A stretch of 64,000 nt of DNA. Source: Autumnicola lenta. GTDB taxonomy: Bacteria > Bacteroidota > Bacteroidia > Flavobacteriales > Flavobacteriaceae. The position numbers and the translations under genes are program-made. The notes under the pieces were generated by a model. The model was not told where the DNA came from and did no database searches. It saw only the letters and a program-made list of their open reading frames with translations. Positions 44,680 to 53,575 of the stretch are shown here, piece by piece; position 1 is the first letter of the stretch; every line of letters begins with the position of its first letter. The stretch lies in contig NZ_JAVRHO010000001.1 in NCBI RefSeq assembly GCF_031846515.1, forward strand, positions 186,001-250,000, in the 5' to 3' direction.

Positions 44680-44871
44680 ATGAATAAAGGAACAGTCAAA
44701 TTCTTCAACGACACAAAAGGATTTGGATTTATCAAAGAAGAAGGATCAAACAAAGAGTACTTTGTACATGCAAATGGTCTTATCGACGAAATTAGAGAAA
44801 ATGACGAAGTAACGTTTGATCTCGAAGAAGGAAGAAAAGGATTAAACGCGGTTAACGTAAAACAAGCTTAA
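44680..44871 (+). CDS. Cold-shock domain protein
   Basis: A 63-residue single cold-shock domain. The RNA-binding motifs RNP1 (KGFGFIKEE) and RNP2 (EYFVHAN) are intact, with the start GTVKFFNDTKGFGF. It is expected to bind single-stranded RNA and melt secondary structure. Own -7 box and own terminator, so monocistronic; the 5' leader is short, unlike the long thermosensor leader of E. coli cspA. Confidence 0.95.
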   Translation: MNKGTVKFFNDTKGFGFIKEEGSNKEYFVHANGLIDEIRENDEVTFDLEEGRKGLNAVNVKQA

Positions 44872-44898
44872 CCACTAGTTTTAAATACTATATTCTTG

Positions 44899-44926
44899 GC
44901 CTTACATTTTTATGTAAGGCTTTTTT
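44899..44926 (+). terminator. Terminator of the cold-shock gene
   Basis: GCCTTACAT, loop TTTT, ATGTAAGGC, then six T: perfect 9-bp stem. Confidence 0.9.
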
Positions 44927-45072
44927 ATGTCTGGACATTACAAAACTGTGAGAGGTAGTCTGCTAATATATATTCTGTATTTTATGGTCAATTTAACTTC
45001 AGTGGTTTCGGCAACTATTTCATATTACTTAATTTTATGGAAAAGAGAATTTAATACTCAAAAACAAACAAT

Positions 45073-45717
45073 TTGATTCGTGTAGGGAAGACATATTTAT
45101 TTATGGGGATTCTCACATTTCTTTTCTTATCCAGCGCCTATAGCCAAAATATGAAACAAAAGGATAGCCTTAAATTTAGTAATAAAATTGTGCCCGAGGT
45201 TATATGGAGAGAAGCTTATGTTGCTCTTTCCCATTATCCGGAACTTAAAGATACCCCAATAGAATTTCGTTTTAAAAAGAATATCAAAAAGTCCTTCATG
45301 CAGGCACAGCCGAAGATCGGGGATTTTTTAAAGAGGAAGGGCAAACGCTCTTATTTTATAATGATAAGCGAACGTTTTAATATTGAAGGGCAGGAGTTTG
45401 ATGTTACTAACGTGCCTTCAGACGTATTAATTGGTTGGATTGGACATGAGCTGGGACATATTATGGATTACAAAAACCGTAGTGCGGTAAATATGTTATG
45501 GTTTGGTACAAAATACGTTCTTTCGAAACGTTATATACGTGAAGCTGAGCGAGCTGCTGACACTTATGCGGTAAATCACGGATTAGGAGAATACATCATC
45601 GCGACCAAGGACTTTATTCTTAATCATGCTCACCTTTCAGAAAAGTATAAGAACAGAATTAAAAGCCTTTATCTTTCACAGGAAGAAATTATGGAACTGG
45701 TAGAAGAGCTGAATTAG
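45073..45717 (+). CDS. Secreted M48-like zinc peptidase
   Basis: A 214-residue protein with a signal peptide (from TTG 45073: IRVGKTYLFMGILTFLFLS, cleavage near AYS-QNM). The active-site motif is GHELGHIMDY with the third-ligand region EAERAADTYAVNHG, the layout of M48 peptidases, but the membrane domain of HtpX is absent. It probably acts in the periplasm. The ATG at 45103 would leave a signal with no basic residue, so the TTG is preferred. Its stop overlaps the GH3 stop by 4 nt (convergent). Confidence 0.8.
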   Translation: MIRVGKTYLFMGILTFLFLSSAYSQNMKQKDSLKFSNKIVPEVIWREAYVALSHYPELKDTPIEFRFKKNIKKSFMQAQPKIGDFLKRKGKRSYFIMISERFNIEGQEFDVTNVPSDVLIGWIGHELGHIMDYKNRSAVNMLWFGTKYVLSKRYIREAERAADTYAVNHGLGEYIIATKDFILNHAHLSEKYKNRIKSLYLSQEEIMELVEELN

Positions 45718-47243
45718 CCTTCCAGTTGCTTTTTAACGAAAGCCTCCCACTCGGCAAATTTATCTTCCTTCATTACTTTTTCCATTTTGACCTGACCGCC
45801 TTTCTTTTTATTCGCACCACTCCATTCGGGAAATAGTCCTGGTGGAATAGTAGTGACCTTCACTCCTTTAAGGGATTTGGAACGGGCTACCTTATAATTT
45901 TTGTTGGCTTCTTTAAGCTCCTCATCCAAAGCCTGTGCTAGTTTCTCCTCCTCGATATCTGAATCTGTTCCCAGATACCAGGAATGATAGAACTCCCCGT
46001 CTATTCTTACGGCAGCAATAGTATATTCAGGTATCTTGATGTCGAACTTATCTTCCAGTGCCTGAATGGCATCATTCATTTTATTTACTGAAAGCTGAGA
46101 TCCTACCACGTTCAGGAAAAATTTGGTTCTACCGGTAATTCTAATTTCATGTTTTTCAACATCAGTAAATTTGACTGTATCACCGATTAGATATCGCCAT
46201 GCGCCGGAAACGGTACTTATAAGCAAGACGTAATCCTGCTCCTCCTCAACTTCAGAAAGGGAAATTACCGGAGCTTCATCTTTTATAGAACCATCTTCAT
46301 TTATAAATTCCGGTTTAAAAGGAACAAATTCGAAATAAATTCCGTTGTCCAGAATAAGTTTCATAGAATGAGAATCTGGTCTTTCCTGAATTGCAAGAAA
46401 TCCTTCAGAAGCAAGATAAGTATCTATTACTTTTAAAGGATGGGCAAGGAGCGCATTAAAGCTCTTCTCATAAGGTTCAAAAGCAACTCCCCCCGATGCA
46501 TAAACCTGGAGGTTTGGCCAGATGTCGTGGATATTATCTACCTTATGATGCTCAATTATCTTCTTCATCATTAATTCTGTCCACGAAGGAATTCCGCTAA
46601 TCGCTCCCACGTCCCAGTTTTTGGCATTTTCGGCAATTTTCTGCACCCGGTCATCCCACTCATCAATTTTGGCAATTTCTTTGCCTGGCTTGTAATAGCC
46701 CTGAAACCAGGACGGAATATTACTTGCGCTAATTCCGCTAATCTCCCCTTCCTGGTGATCACCTTCGTCATGCAGATCTGTAGAACTTCCCAGCATCATA
46801 ATATCTTTTTCGAAGAAATCTGAAGGAAGGTCAAAATGGCTTAACGCACTCACCTGCTTAATCCCTGCCTTTCTAATGGCCTCCACCATGTCCTCGGTTA
46901 CAGGAATCCGTTTACTGGTTTTTCCGGTTGTTCCGGAACTAAGAGCAAAATAGGGTGGTTTTCCCGGCCACGTCACATCTTCTTTCCCTTCATGCATCTT
47001 ACTCCACCACTCATTATTAATTTTATTATAATCAAAATACGGCACCTTTTCAGCAAAGGTTTTTTCAATATTATCGGACTCCAGAATGCCTTGAAAATCG
47101 TAATGTCTACCAAAAGAAGTATCCTTAGCTTTCCTCAGCAATTTTTCCAGTTCGCCGTGCTGCGCCTTCTCTGCATCAGGATCCGACACCAGTGTATCTC
47201 TTAAATCTATGAGATTTTTAATAATGGAACCTATAATAGCCAT
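45714..47243 (-). CDS. GH3 family acyl-adenylate/amide-forming enzyme
   Basis: A 509-residue ANL-type adenylating enzyme of the GH3 family, the group that in plants conjugates amino acids to auxin or jasmonate. The ATP-binding motif FALSSGTTGKTSKRIPVT is intact, together with ISGIPSWTELMMKK, QVYASGGVAFEPY, YLASEGFLAIQERPDS and the C-terminal GRTKFFLNVVGSQLSVNKM. Bacterial members are common in Bacteroidota but their substrate is not established. A 31-codon reading frame lies just upstream on the same strand. Confidence 0.88.
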   Translation of the reverse strand: MAIIGSIIKNLIDLRDTLVSDPDAEKAQHGELEKLLRKAKDTSFGRHYDFQGILESDNIEKTFAEKVPYFDYNKINNEWWSKMHEGKEDVTWPGKPPYFALSSGTTGKTSKRIPVTEDMVEAIRKAGIKQVSALSHFDLPSDFFEKDIMMLGSSTDLHDEGDHQEGEISGISASNIPSWFQGYYKPGKEIAKIDEWDDRVQKIAENAKNWDVGAISGIPSWTELMMKKIIEHHKVDNIHDIWPNLQVYASGGVAFEPYEKSFNALLAHPLKVIDTYLASEGFLAIQERPDSHSMKLILDNGIYFEFVPFKPEFINEDGSIKDEAPVISLSEVEEEQDYVLLISTVSGAWRYLIGDTVKFTDVEKHEIRITGRTKFFLNVVGSQLSVNKMNDAIQALEDKFDIKIPEYTIAAVRIDGEFYHSWYLGTDSDIEEEKLAQALDEELKEANKNYKVARSKSLKGVKVTTIPPGLFPEWSGANKKKGGQVKMEKVMKEDKFAEWEAFVKKQLEG

Positions 47244-47316
47244 ACAATTGGAGTTTTGCCTTATTAGTAAAATGATCTAAATTATTTAAAACTACGAAAG
47301 GAGCATAACTTCTTTT

Positions 47317-47326
47317 GGCAATTATC
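47317..47326 (-). repeat. Intergenic motif GATAATTGCC (weak copy)
   Basis: Shares the GATAATTGnC core with the copies at 21981, 34339 and 35225 but lacks the ATTTT tail, so it is a weak member. Confidence 0.25.
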
Positions 47327-47336
47327 AATACTTTAA

Positions 47337-47432
47337 CTAAAACATAAACGCTTTAAAACGCACCACCTCAAAGCGGTCTTCAAAAGCCATGGAAAGCCCA
47401 TAGTTAAACAGAATTGAATATATTTTACTCAT
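47337..47432 (-). CDS. Possible 31-residue small protein
   Basis: An ATG-started open frame on the minus strand, upstream of the GH3 gene. It has a short hydrophobic start (KIYSILFNYGLS) followed by a basic/aromatic part (FEDRFEVVRFKAF). It ends with a TAG 93 nt before the GH3 start. Size and hydrophobic/charged balance are compatible with a small membrane-associated peptide, but nothing else supports it. Confidence 0.35.
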   Translation of the reverse strand: MSKIYSILFNYGLSMAFEDRFEVVRFKAFMF

Positions 47433-47515
47433 AGATTTTTATTTTTTTATATCTTGCCGTGCGCTTTTAATTTCCTGCCCGGAAGAAAAAGTGGTTTTAT
47501 TTTAACCTACTTATT

Positions 47516-48103
47516 ATGGACACACACAATTCCGCAATTACCGAGAGATATCCTATGGTATCCTATGAAGAAGCTTCCCCTGAAGTAAAAGAAATTTACG
47601 ACGACACGAAAAAGACGCTTCAACTTCCTTTTGTTCTAAACTGGTTTAAATGCCAGGGAGACAATGTCACCCTCTTAAAAGGCAACTGGAGCAAACTGAA
47701 GAATACGCTGATGGAAGGGGAAGTGCCAAACGTACTTAAGCAACTCATTATATATAATGTTTCCAAGAAAAGAGGTTGCCACTACTGCTCCCATGCCCAT
47801 GGAGTATTTGCAGATAGCATGAGTTCTATGATCTCTGAAGATGAAAATTTTAAAGCTACAGAGAATCTGGATTCCCCCACAATGCCTGCAAGTTTCCGCA
47901 CAGCAGTAAATGTTGTCACAAAAGCTGCCCTAAACCACGACCAGATATCTGATGCAGATTTTGAAGAATTGCAAAATGCCGGTTTCTCAAAAAGAGAAAT
48001 ACAGGAGCTTATGGCGCAGGCCGACCTTGTGAATATGCTTAACACTATAGCAGACGTTTCGGGTATTAAAATTGACAATGAATTACTGGAAACCACAGAA
48101 TAA
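47516..48103 (+). CDS. AhpD-like carboxymuconolactone decarboxylase family protein
   Basis: A 195-residue protein with the CxxC...H redox motif of the AhpD core in RGCHYCSHAHGVFA and helices VLKQLIIYNVSKK before it. Family members are peroxidase-related enzymes that take part in thiol-dependent peroxide detoxification; the substrate is not known. It is the first gene of a co-directional group: a GAF-HisKA protein starts 14 nt downstream, then a receiver and a DUF3820 gene. Confidence 0.85.
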   Translation: MDTHNSAITERYPMVSYEEASPEVKEIYDDTKKTLQLPFVLNWFKCQGDNVTLLKGNWSKLKNTLMEGEVPNVLKQLIIYNVSKKRGCHYCSHAHGVFADSMSSMISEDENFKATENLDSPTMPASFRTAVNVVTKAALNHDQISDADFEELQNAGFSKREIQELMAQADLVNMLNTIADVSGIKIDNELLETTE

Positions 48104-48117
48104 TATTTAGTAATTAA

Positions 48118-48987
48118 ATGGCTTCCATTAGCAACAATTCCTACCAGCAATACCGCATTATTTATGAAGCGTATTCCAAATTTGCCAATGGAATTAACCG
48201 CTGTGGAAGCCTTCAGGATGTTCTGGAAGATACCAGGAAGCACTTAAAATATCTACTCAATTTTCACCTCGTCAAGATGGTCTTCGATCAGGATGATCAT
48301 TTTTTAACTTTTTCATTATTCAGAAATGAAATCACGCATACCATAACTGAAAAGGATTCGCTCCTTCCTTACGAAGAAGATCTTTTTACCAGTGGCATTC
48401 CTTTAAAGACTGCGAAGATCCCTTTGCAACTTTTCGACGGAAAAATTACAACCGGCGATCTTATAAATCCGGAATTATGGGCATGGTCATTTAAGAAAAA
48501 TGAAAGAAAAGCTTTAATTTCTCTTATTTCTGATGAAAATAAACCATTTGCTTATGCCGATGTAGAAATTTTAAAGCTGGTAACAGATTGTCTTGAAGCA
48601 AAATTCCAGGAGATATTCCTTAAAACTCAGCTAGCCAGGAAAAATAATTCGCTATCTGAAGCTTACGATACTATTAAGCACCAGAATATTCAAATTAAGG
48701 AGATAGTAGAAAATCAGAAACAGACAATTGAGCTGCGGACGAGGGAAATTATCGAAAAAAATAAAAAGCTTCTTCATATTTCCGCACTAAACGCACATAA
48801 TGTAAGAGAACCTCTTTCCAGGATTCAGGGTATCATCCAGCTTTTTGAAGTTTTGGATGATGAAACCTGTCGCACAGAATTAATTCCTAAATTAGCCACT
48901 TCTGTAGAAGAAATGGATCTTGTTTTAAAAGAAGTTATAGAAATGGCTTCCCAGGAACTCGTTAAGTTAAAAGCTGAAAAATCATGA
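48118..48987 (+). CDS. GAF and HisKA (DHp) domain protein lacking a kinase ATPase domain
   Basis: A 289-residue soluble protein. Residues ~15-175 are GAF-like (NGINRCGSLQDVLEDTRKHL to VLKLVTDCLEAKFQEIF by pattern), followed by a helical linker rich in EIVENQKQTIELRTREII and a DHp/HisKA helix pair. The phosphoacceptor His227 lies in LNAHNVREPLSRIQGIIQLF, the Bacteroidota H-box style. The protein ends 62 residues after the His, with no HATPase domain and no room for one. It may be a phosphotransfer or phosphatase protein, fed by another kinase. Overlaps the receiver gene by 4 nt. Confidence 0.82.
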   Translation: MASISNNSYQQYRIIYEAYSKFANGINRCGSLQDVLEDTRKHLKYLLNFHLVKMVFDQDDHFLTFSLFRNEITHTITEKDSLLPYEEDLFTSGIPLKTAKIPLQLFDGKITTGDLINPELWAWSFKKNERKALISLISDENKPFAYADVEILKLVTDCLEAKFQEIFLKTQLARKNNSLSEAYDTIKHQNIQIKEIVENQKQTIELRTREIIEKNKKLLHISALNAHNVREPLSRIQGIIQLFEVLDDETCRTELIPKLATSVEEMDLVLKEVIEMASQELVKLKAEKS

Positions 48988-49388
48988 GCCCTATATACCT
49001 CATAGACGATCAACCTATTGCAAACTTTATTACCAAAAAATTACTTGAAGTTGAAGGTTATAAAGAAAATATACAGGATTTTACCAATCCCCTAGAAGCC
49101 TTTGCAATAGTAGAACAGGAAAAAAAGAATGCTTTGATCTTTCTCGATCTCAACATGCCTGAAATGACAGGCTGGGAATTTCTCGAAGAGATGCGCAGGA
49201 AAGGAGTAGCACACAAAACTATTATTCTCACTTCAAGTACCAGCGAACTGGACCAACAGAAGGCCATTGATTATCCATGGGTCGTAGAATATGTGGTAAA
49301 ACCACTTAATAAGGAAAAATTTAAACTCCTCTCCTCCTATTTAAAGCCATATTCCAAAAATGGCAATTTTCGATCTATACCGGATTAA
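48984..49388 (+). CDS. Single-domain response regulator receiver
   Basis: A 134-residue CheY-like receiver with no output domain. Acidic residues Asp8 and Asp9 (LIDDQ), phosphoacceptor Asp55 (FLDLNMP), Thr83 (ILTSST) and Lys106 (VVKPLN) are all present, so it should accept a phosphoryl group. It overlaps the GAF-HisKA gene by 4 nt, and the two are very likely a phosphotransfer pair. Confidence 0.92.
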   Translation: MSPIYLIDDQPIANFITKKLLEVEGYKENIQDFTNPLEAFAIVEQEKKNALIFLDLNMPEMTGWEFLEEMRRKGVAHKTIILTSSTSELDQQKAIDYPWVVEYVVKPLNKEKFKLLSSYLKPYSKNGNFRSIPD

Positions 49389-49399
49389 GATATTCCAAA

Positions 49400-49633
49400 A
49401 TGGAATTAAAACCAGACCATAAAGCGCTTATTGAACTGGCACATGCAAAAATGTATTTTGGAAAGTACAAAGATTACTTTCTTTCCGATATTCCCGAATA
49501 CTATATGGTCTGGTACAAGCAAAAAGGATTTCCCGAAGGAAAACTTGGTGCGCAAATGCAACAGGTTTATGAACTTAAGGTAAACGGAATGGAAGGTATC
49601 CTGCGAAACATCAGAAAAAATTACCCAAAGTAG
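49400..49633 (+). CDS. DUF3820 family small protein
   Basis: A 77-residue protein of the DUF3820 family: MYFGKYKDYFLSDIPEYYM, WYKQKGFPEGKLGAQMQQVY. Length and pattern fit the family well. Function is unsettled (it was labelled a virulence-linked factor in one group). It starts 11 nt after the receiver gene and is the last gene of the unit, so it may be a target of that signalling pair (inference). Confidence 0.82.
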   Translation: MELKPDHKALIELAHAKMYFGKYKDYFLSDIPEYYMVWYKQKGFPEGKLGAQMQQVYELKVNGMEGILRNIRKNYPK

Positions 49634-49760
49634 CACTTCATTTTCTGACGCTTGATTTTCTTAAAAAACTCCAAAATATTAGCTTCTGATATTGTCCGGT
49701 TTTTCTATTCTTATTTGTAATTTAGCGCCCTGAATTAAAGACGCAACAAACACTCTTAAC

Positions 49761-51392
49761 ATGGCCGAAACCAAGTATATTTTTGTTACCGGCGGCGTAT
49801 CTTCTTCCTTAGGAAAGGGGATAATTGCAGCTTCTCTGGCAAAACTTTTACAGGCGCGTGGCTTTAAAACCACAATTCAGAAATTAGATCCTTACATAAA
49901 TGTGGATCCCGGAACATTAAATCCTTACGAACACGGCGAATGTTATGTGACTGAAGATGGTGCCGAAACAGATCTCGATCTTGGACATTATGAGCGGTTC
50001 CTCAATGTAAATACTTCTCAGGCAAACAATGTTACTACGGGAAGAATATACCAAAGCGTAATTGAAAAAGAGCGCCGGGGGGAATTTCTCGGAAAAACCG
50101 TACAGGTCGTCCCACATATTACAAATGAAATTAAGGAACGTATCCAGATCCTTGGTAAAAATGGAGATTTTGATATTGTAATCACCGAAATTGGCGGTAC
50201 CGTAGGAGATATAGAATCGCTGCCTTACATTGAGGCGGTAAGACAACTCAAGTGGGAACTGGGGGATGACAATGCTCTTGTTATCCATCTTACACTTGTG
50301 CCTTACCTATCTGCAGCAGGTGAACTTAAAACAAAACCTACACAGCATAGCGTTAAAACATTAATGGAAAGCGGAATAAAAGCAGATATACTTGTATGCC
50401 GTACAGAACATGAACTTTCTGATGACATAAGACGAAAATTGGCAATTTTTTGCAATGTTCGCCAGGAGGCTGTTATCCAATCCATTGATGCAGATACCAT
50501 TTACGATGTCCCTAACATGATGCTCAAGGAAGGGCTTGATACCGTAACACTTAAAAAGCTTTCCCTTCCAGATGATAAAACTCCTAATCTGGAACGATGG
50601 AATGAATTTTTGAAAAGACATAAAAATCCAAAAGCAGAAGTGAGGATTGGCCTTATTGGGAAGTATGTAGAACTACAGGATTCATACAAATCCATACTGG
50701 AAGCGTTTATCCACGCAGGTGCAGAAAACGAGGTGATGGTGAAAATTGAAAGTATTCATTCAGAATTTATTAATGAGAATACTATTCAGCATAAAATATC
50801 GCACCTGGACGGTATTCTTGTCGCTCCCGGATTTGGAGAAAGAGGTATTGAAGGTAAAATTGATGCGGTACGTTTTGCCCGCGAGAATAACTTGCCGTTT
50901 CTGGGTATTTGCCTGGGAATGCAGATGGCGGTTATTGAATTTGCCCGTAACGTGCTTCAGCTAAAAAATGCAAATTCCACCGAAATGGATCCTAAGACCA
51001 AACATCCTGTTATCGATATTATGGAAGAGCAAAAAAATATCACTCACAAAGGTGGCACAATGAGATTGGGAGCCTGGGATTGCAAATTAACGGAAGGTTC
51101 TATAATAAATAAGGTTTACGGCAAGACCCAGATAAAGGAAAGGCACCGGCATCGTTACGAATACAACAACAAGTATAAAGAACAACTGGAAAAAGCAGGG
51201 ATGGCCGCAACGGGAATTAATCCCGAAACGGGGCTTGTGGAGATAATCGAACTTACTGAACATCCGTGGTTTGTAGGTGTACAATATCATCCCGAATACA
51301 AAAGTACAGTCGCCAGTCCGCATCCGTTATTTGTAAGTTTTGTAAATGCAGCCTACAACTACTCAAAAAATAAAAATGCCAAGTTGGCATAA
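49761..51392 (+). CDS. pyrG: CTP synthase
   Basis: A 543-residue enzyme converting UTP to CTP with glutamine and ATP. The N-terminal synthetase domain starts FVTGGVSSSLGKGIIAASL; GTLNPYEHGECYVTEDGAE and IEKERRGEFLGKTVQVVPH follow. The C-terminal class I glutaminase domain shows FLGICLGMQMAVIEF (catalytic Cys) and VGVQYHPEYKS (His/Glu). Length normal. yidC starts 50 nt downstream in the same direction, probably one operon. Confidence 0.97.
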   Translation: MAETKYIFVTGGVSSSLGKGIIAASLAKLLQARGFKTTIQKLDPYINVDPGTLNPYEHGECYVTEDGAETDLDLGHYERFLNVNTSQANNVTTGRIYQSVIEKERRGEFLGKTVQVVPHITNEIKERIQILGKNGDFDIVITEIGGTVGDIESLPYIEAVRQLKWELGDDNALVIHLTLVPYLSAAGELKTKPTQHSVKTLMESGIKADILVCRTEHELSDDIRRKLAIFCNVRQEAVIQSIDADTIYDVPNMMLKEGLDTVTLKKLSLPDDKTPNLERWNEFLKRHKNPKAEVRIGLIGKYVELQDSYKSILEAFIHAGAENEVMVKIESIHSEFINENTIQHKISHLDGILVAPGFGERGIEGKIDAVRFARENNLPFLGICLGMQMAVIEFARNVLQLKNANSTEMDPKTKHPVIDIMEEQKNITHKGGTMRLGAWDCKLTEGSIINKVYGKTQIKERHRHRYEYNNKYKEQLEKAGMAATGINPETGLVEIIELTEHPWFVGVQYHPEYKSTVASPHPLFVSFVNAAYNYSKNKNAKLA

Positions 51393-51442
51393 CTTTAAGA
51401 AACGGCCATCTTTTTGAATGATGGTTCGCTATAGTACTAAGC

Positions 51443-53308
51443 ATGGAAGAAAAGAAAATAGACGTTCAATCTATAATAGGATTTTTACTTATTGGTGCAA
51501 TCCTGTTATGGATGCTGTACAACAACTCTACAGAAGAAACGGCACTTGAAGAAAATCAGGAAACAGAGCAGGTTGAAATCACACCGGACCAGCAGCCAAA
51601 TAATATAGCCACCATAGAAGATAATCTGGGAACAGATCAGGATTCAACAGCTTTGGCAGAAGCGCGACAGAGACTGGGCGCTTTTGGTTACTCTGCAACC
51701 CTGGAATCAGCTTCTGAAAATTCCACCACGATATCCAATGATGTACTGGAATTAACGATAGATAACAAAGGAGGGTATATTTCTGAAGCAAGGCTTAAAA
51801 ATTATAAGACCTTTGACTCCATTCCCGTATACCTGATAAAGGACGATAATGCGACTTTTAATATCAATTTCTCCACAACCGATGGCCGTACATTAGAGAC
51901 TCAAAATCTTTTCTTCGAACCTGAAGTTAGTCAGAACGGCGACAATCAGATACTTTCGATGAAGTTAAAAGTTTCTGAAGATGAATTCCTCGAGTATCGT
52001 TATGTACTGAAGCCCGGGGAATATATGTTGGATTTCAGTATCCGTTCGCAGGGACTTGATGACGTTTTCAACGGTTCCCAGGACATTAACCTGGATTGGA
52101 AATTAAAGGGTTACCGGCATGCCAAGAGTATTTCTTACGAGAGCCGGTATACAGATTTGATTTATGAGTACGAAGGCGACAAAGATGATTATCTGGGTGC
52201 CGGCGACGTTGAGACCGGAGAGGATGAAGATATTAGCTACGTTGCATTTAAGCAGCACTTCTTCACATCGATTCTCCTCACAGATGATCCGTTTGAAAGA
52301 GGAACTTTCAGAACAGAAAATCTTGTTGAAGATGAAGAAGTAGACACCCTTTACACAAGAGATTTTGCCGCAAGCCTTCCGCTGGAACTACAGGGCGGCG
52401 AGCTTAATTATAACATGAACTGGTATTACGGTCCTACAGACTATAAAATCTTAAATGACTACGATCGTAATTTAGATGAAATTGTACCTCTTGGATGGGG
52501 AATTTTCGGCTGGATCAACAAATATATCTTCATTCCGTTTTTTGCTTTCTTAAGCAGTTTCTTACCAAGCTACGGGATAGCAATTATTGTAATGACCATA
52601 GTCGTAAGGATCGTTCTTTCTCCGGTTACTTACAAGTCTTATTTATCTCAGGCAAAAATGAAGGTTTTACGTCCCGAGATAAACGAAATAAACGAGAAGT
52701 ACAAGGACAATGCAATGAAGAAGCAACAGGAAACCATGAAGCTTTATAGCAAAGCGGGGGCAAGTCCTATGAGTGGTTGTTTACCTGCCTTAATGCAGAT
52801 TCCGGTCTTCTATGCACTGTTCCAGTTTTTCCCCAGTGCTTTCCAGTTGCGCCAAAAAGGCTTTTTATGGGCAGATGACCTTTCCAGTTACGATGTTATT
52901 GCAGAACTACCGTTTAATATTCCGTTTTATGGGGATCACGTAAGTTTATTTCCAATACTTGCATCTATAGCAATATTTATATACATGACCATGACTACCG
53001 GGCAAACCATGCAGGCAAATCAACAGCCGGGAATGCCTAACATGAAGTTTATCATGTACCTTTCACCTTTACTGATGCTTTTCTTCTTTAATAACTATGC
53101 CAGCGGACTTTCCCTGTACTATTTCACATCCAACCTTATTACCATCGGGATTATGTTGGTAATTAAGCATGTTATTATAGATGATGAAAAAATACATGCT
53201 AAGATCGAAGCCAATAAGAAGAAGCCGAAAAAACAAAACAAGTTTACCAGAAAGATGCAGGAGATGATGGAGCAGGCTGAAGAACAGCAGAAAAAAGGAA
53301 AAAGATAG
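51443..53308 (+). CDS. yidC: Membrane protein insertase YidC
   Basis: A 621-residue inner-membrane insertase that helps fold and insert membrane proteins, alone or with SecYEG. The layout is standard: N-terminal transmembrane segment (about 8-25), a large periplasmic domain, then the conserved five-segment core from about residue 355, with YGIAIIVMTIVVRIVLSPVTYK and GCLPALMQIPVFYALFQFFP and a lysine-rich C-terminus. The usual core arginine (IVVRIV) is present. Ends with a strong terminator. Confidence 0.97.
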   Translation: MEEKKIDVQSIIGFLLIGAILLWMLYNNSTEETALEENQETEQVEITPDQQPNNIATIEDNLGTDQDSTALAEARQRLGAFGYSATLESASENSTTISNDVLELTIDNKGGYISEARLKNYKTFDSIPVYLIKDDNATFNINFSTTDGRTLETQNLFFEPEVSQNGDNQILSMKLKVSEDEFLEYRYVLKPGEYMLDFSIRSQGLDDVFNGSQDINLDWKLKGYRHAKSISYESRYTDLIYEYEGDKDDYLGAGDVETGEDEDISYVAFKQHFFTSILLTDDPFERGTFRTENLVEDEEVDTLYTRDFAASLPLELQGGELNYNMNWYYGPTDYKILNDYDRNLDEIVPLGWGIFGWINKYIFIPFFAFLSSFLPSYGIAIIVMTIVVRIVLSPVTYKSYLSQAKMKVLRPEINEINEKYKDNAMKKQQETMKLYSKAGASPMSGCLPALMQIPVFYALFQFFPSAFQLRQKGFLWADDLSSYDVIAELPFNIPFYGDHVSLFPILASIAIFIYMTMTTGQTMQANQQPGMPNMKFIMYLSPLLMLFFFNNYASGLSLYYFTSNLITIGIMLVIKHVIIDDEKIHAKIEANKKKPKKQNKFTRKMQEMMEQAEEQQKKGKR

Positions 53309-53311
53309 AAC

Positions 53312-53340
53312 AAAAAAGCCCGGCATTGCCGGGCTTTTTC
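53312..53340 (+). terminator. Terminator of pyrG-yidC
   Basis: AAAAAGCCCGGC, loop ATT, GCCGGGCTTTTT: perfect 12-bp stem including the A/T tails. Confidence 0.92.
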
Positions 53341-53575
53341 AATAGGACCATTGAAATTACATTATTTGGAAAATAACTGCAGTACAGTTTTAGTCCACTT
53401 TAATGCCTGTATGTTCATCTGTTAATTCACCGATTGAACAACTGGAATTTTGTCTGATAATTCCAGAAAACTTACAGAAAAATTCTATTAAATTGAAAAC
53501 ACGCCTTATTTTTATACCGGCATAATAAATATCCTTTTGGTAAATTTTTTATTCAAAGGAAAACTGGAAATAAAA

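Noticed and set aside
53537..53575. Upstream TTG start for the MORN gene
   Set aside because: The signal peptide begins at the ATG at 53576; the extension adds nothing.
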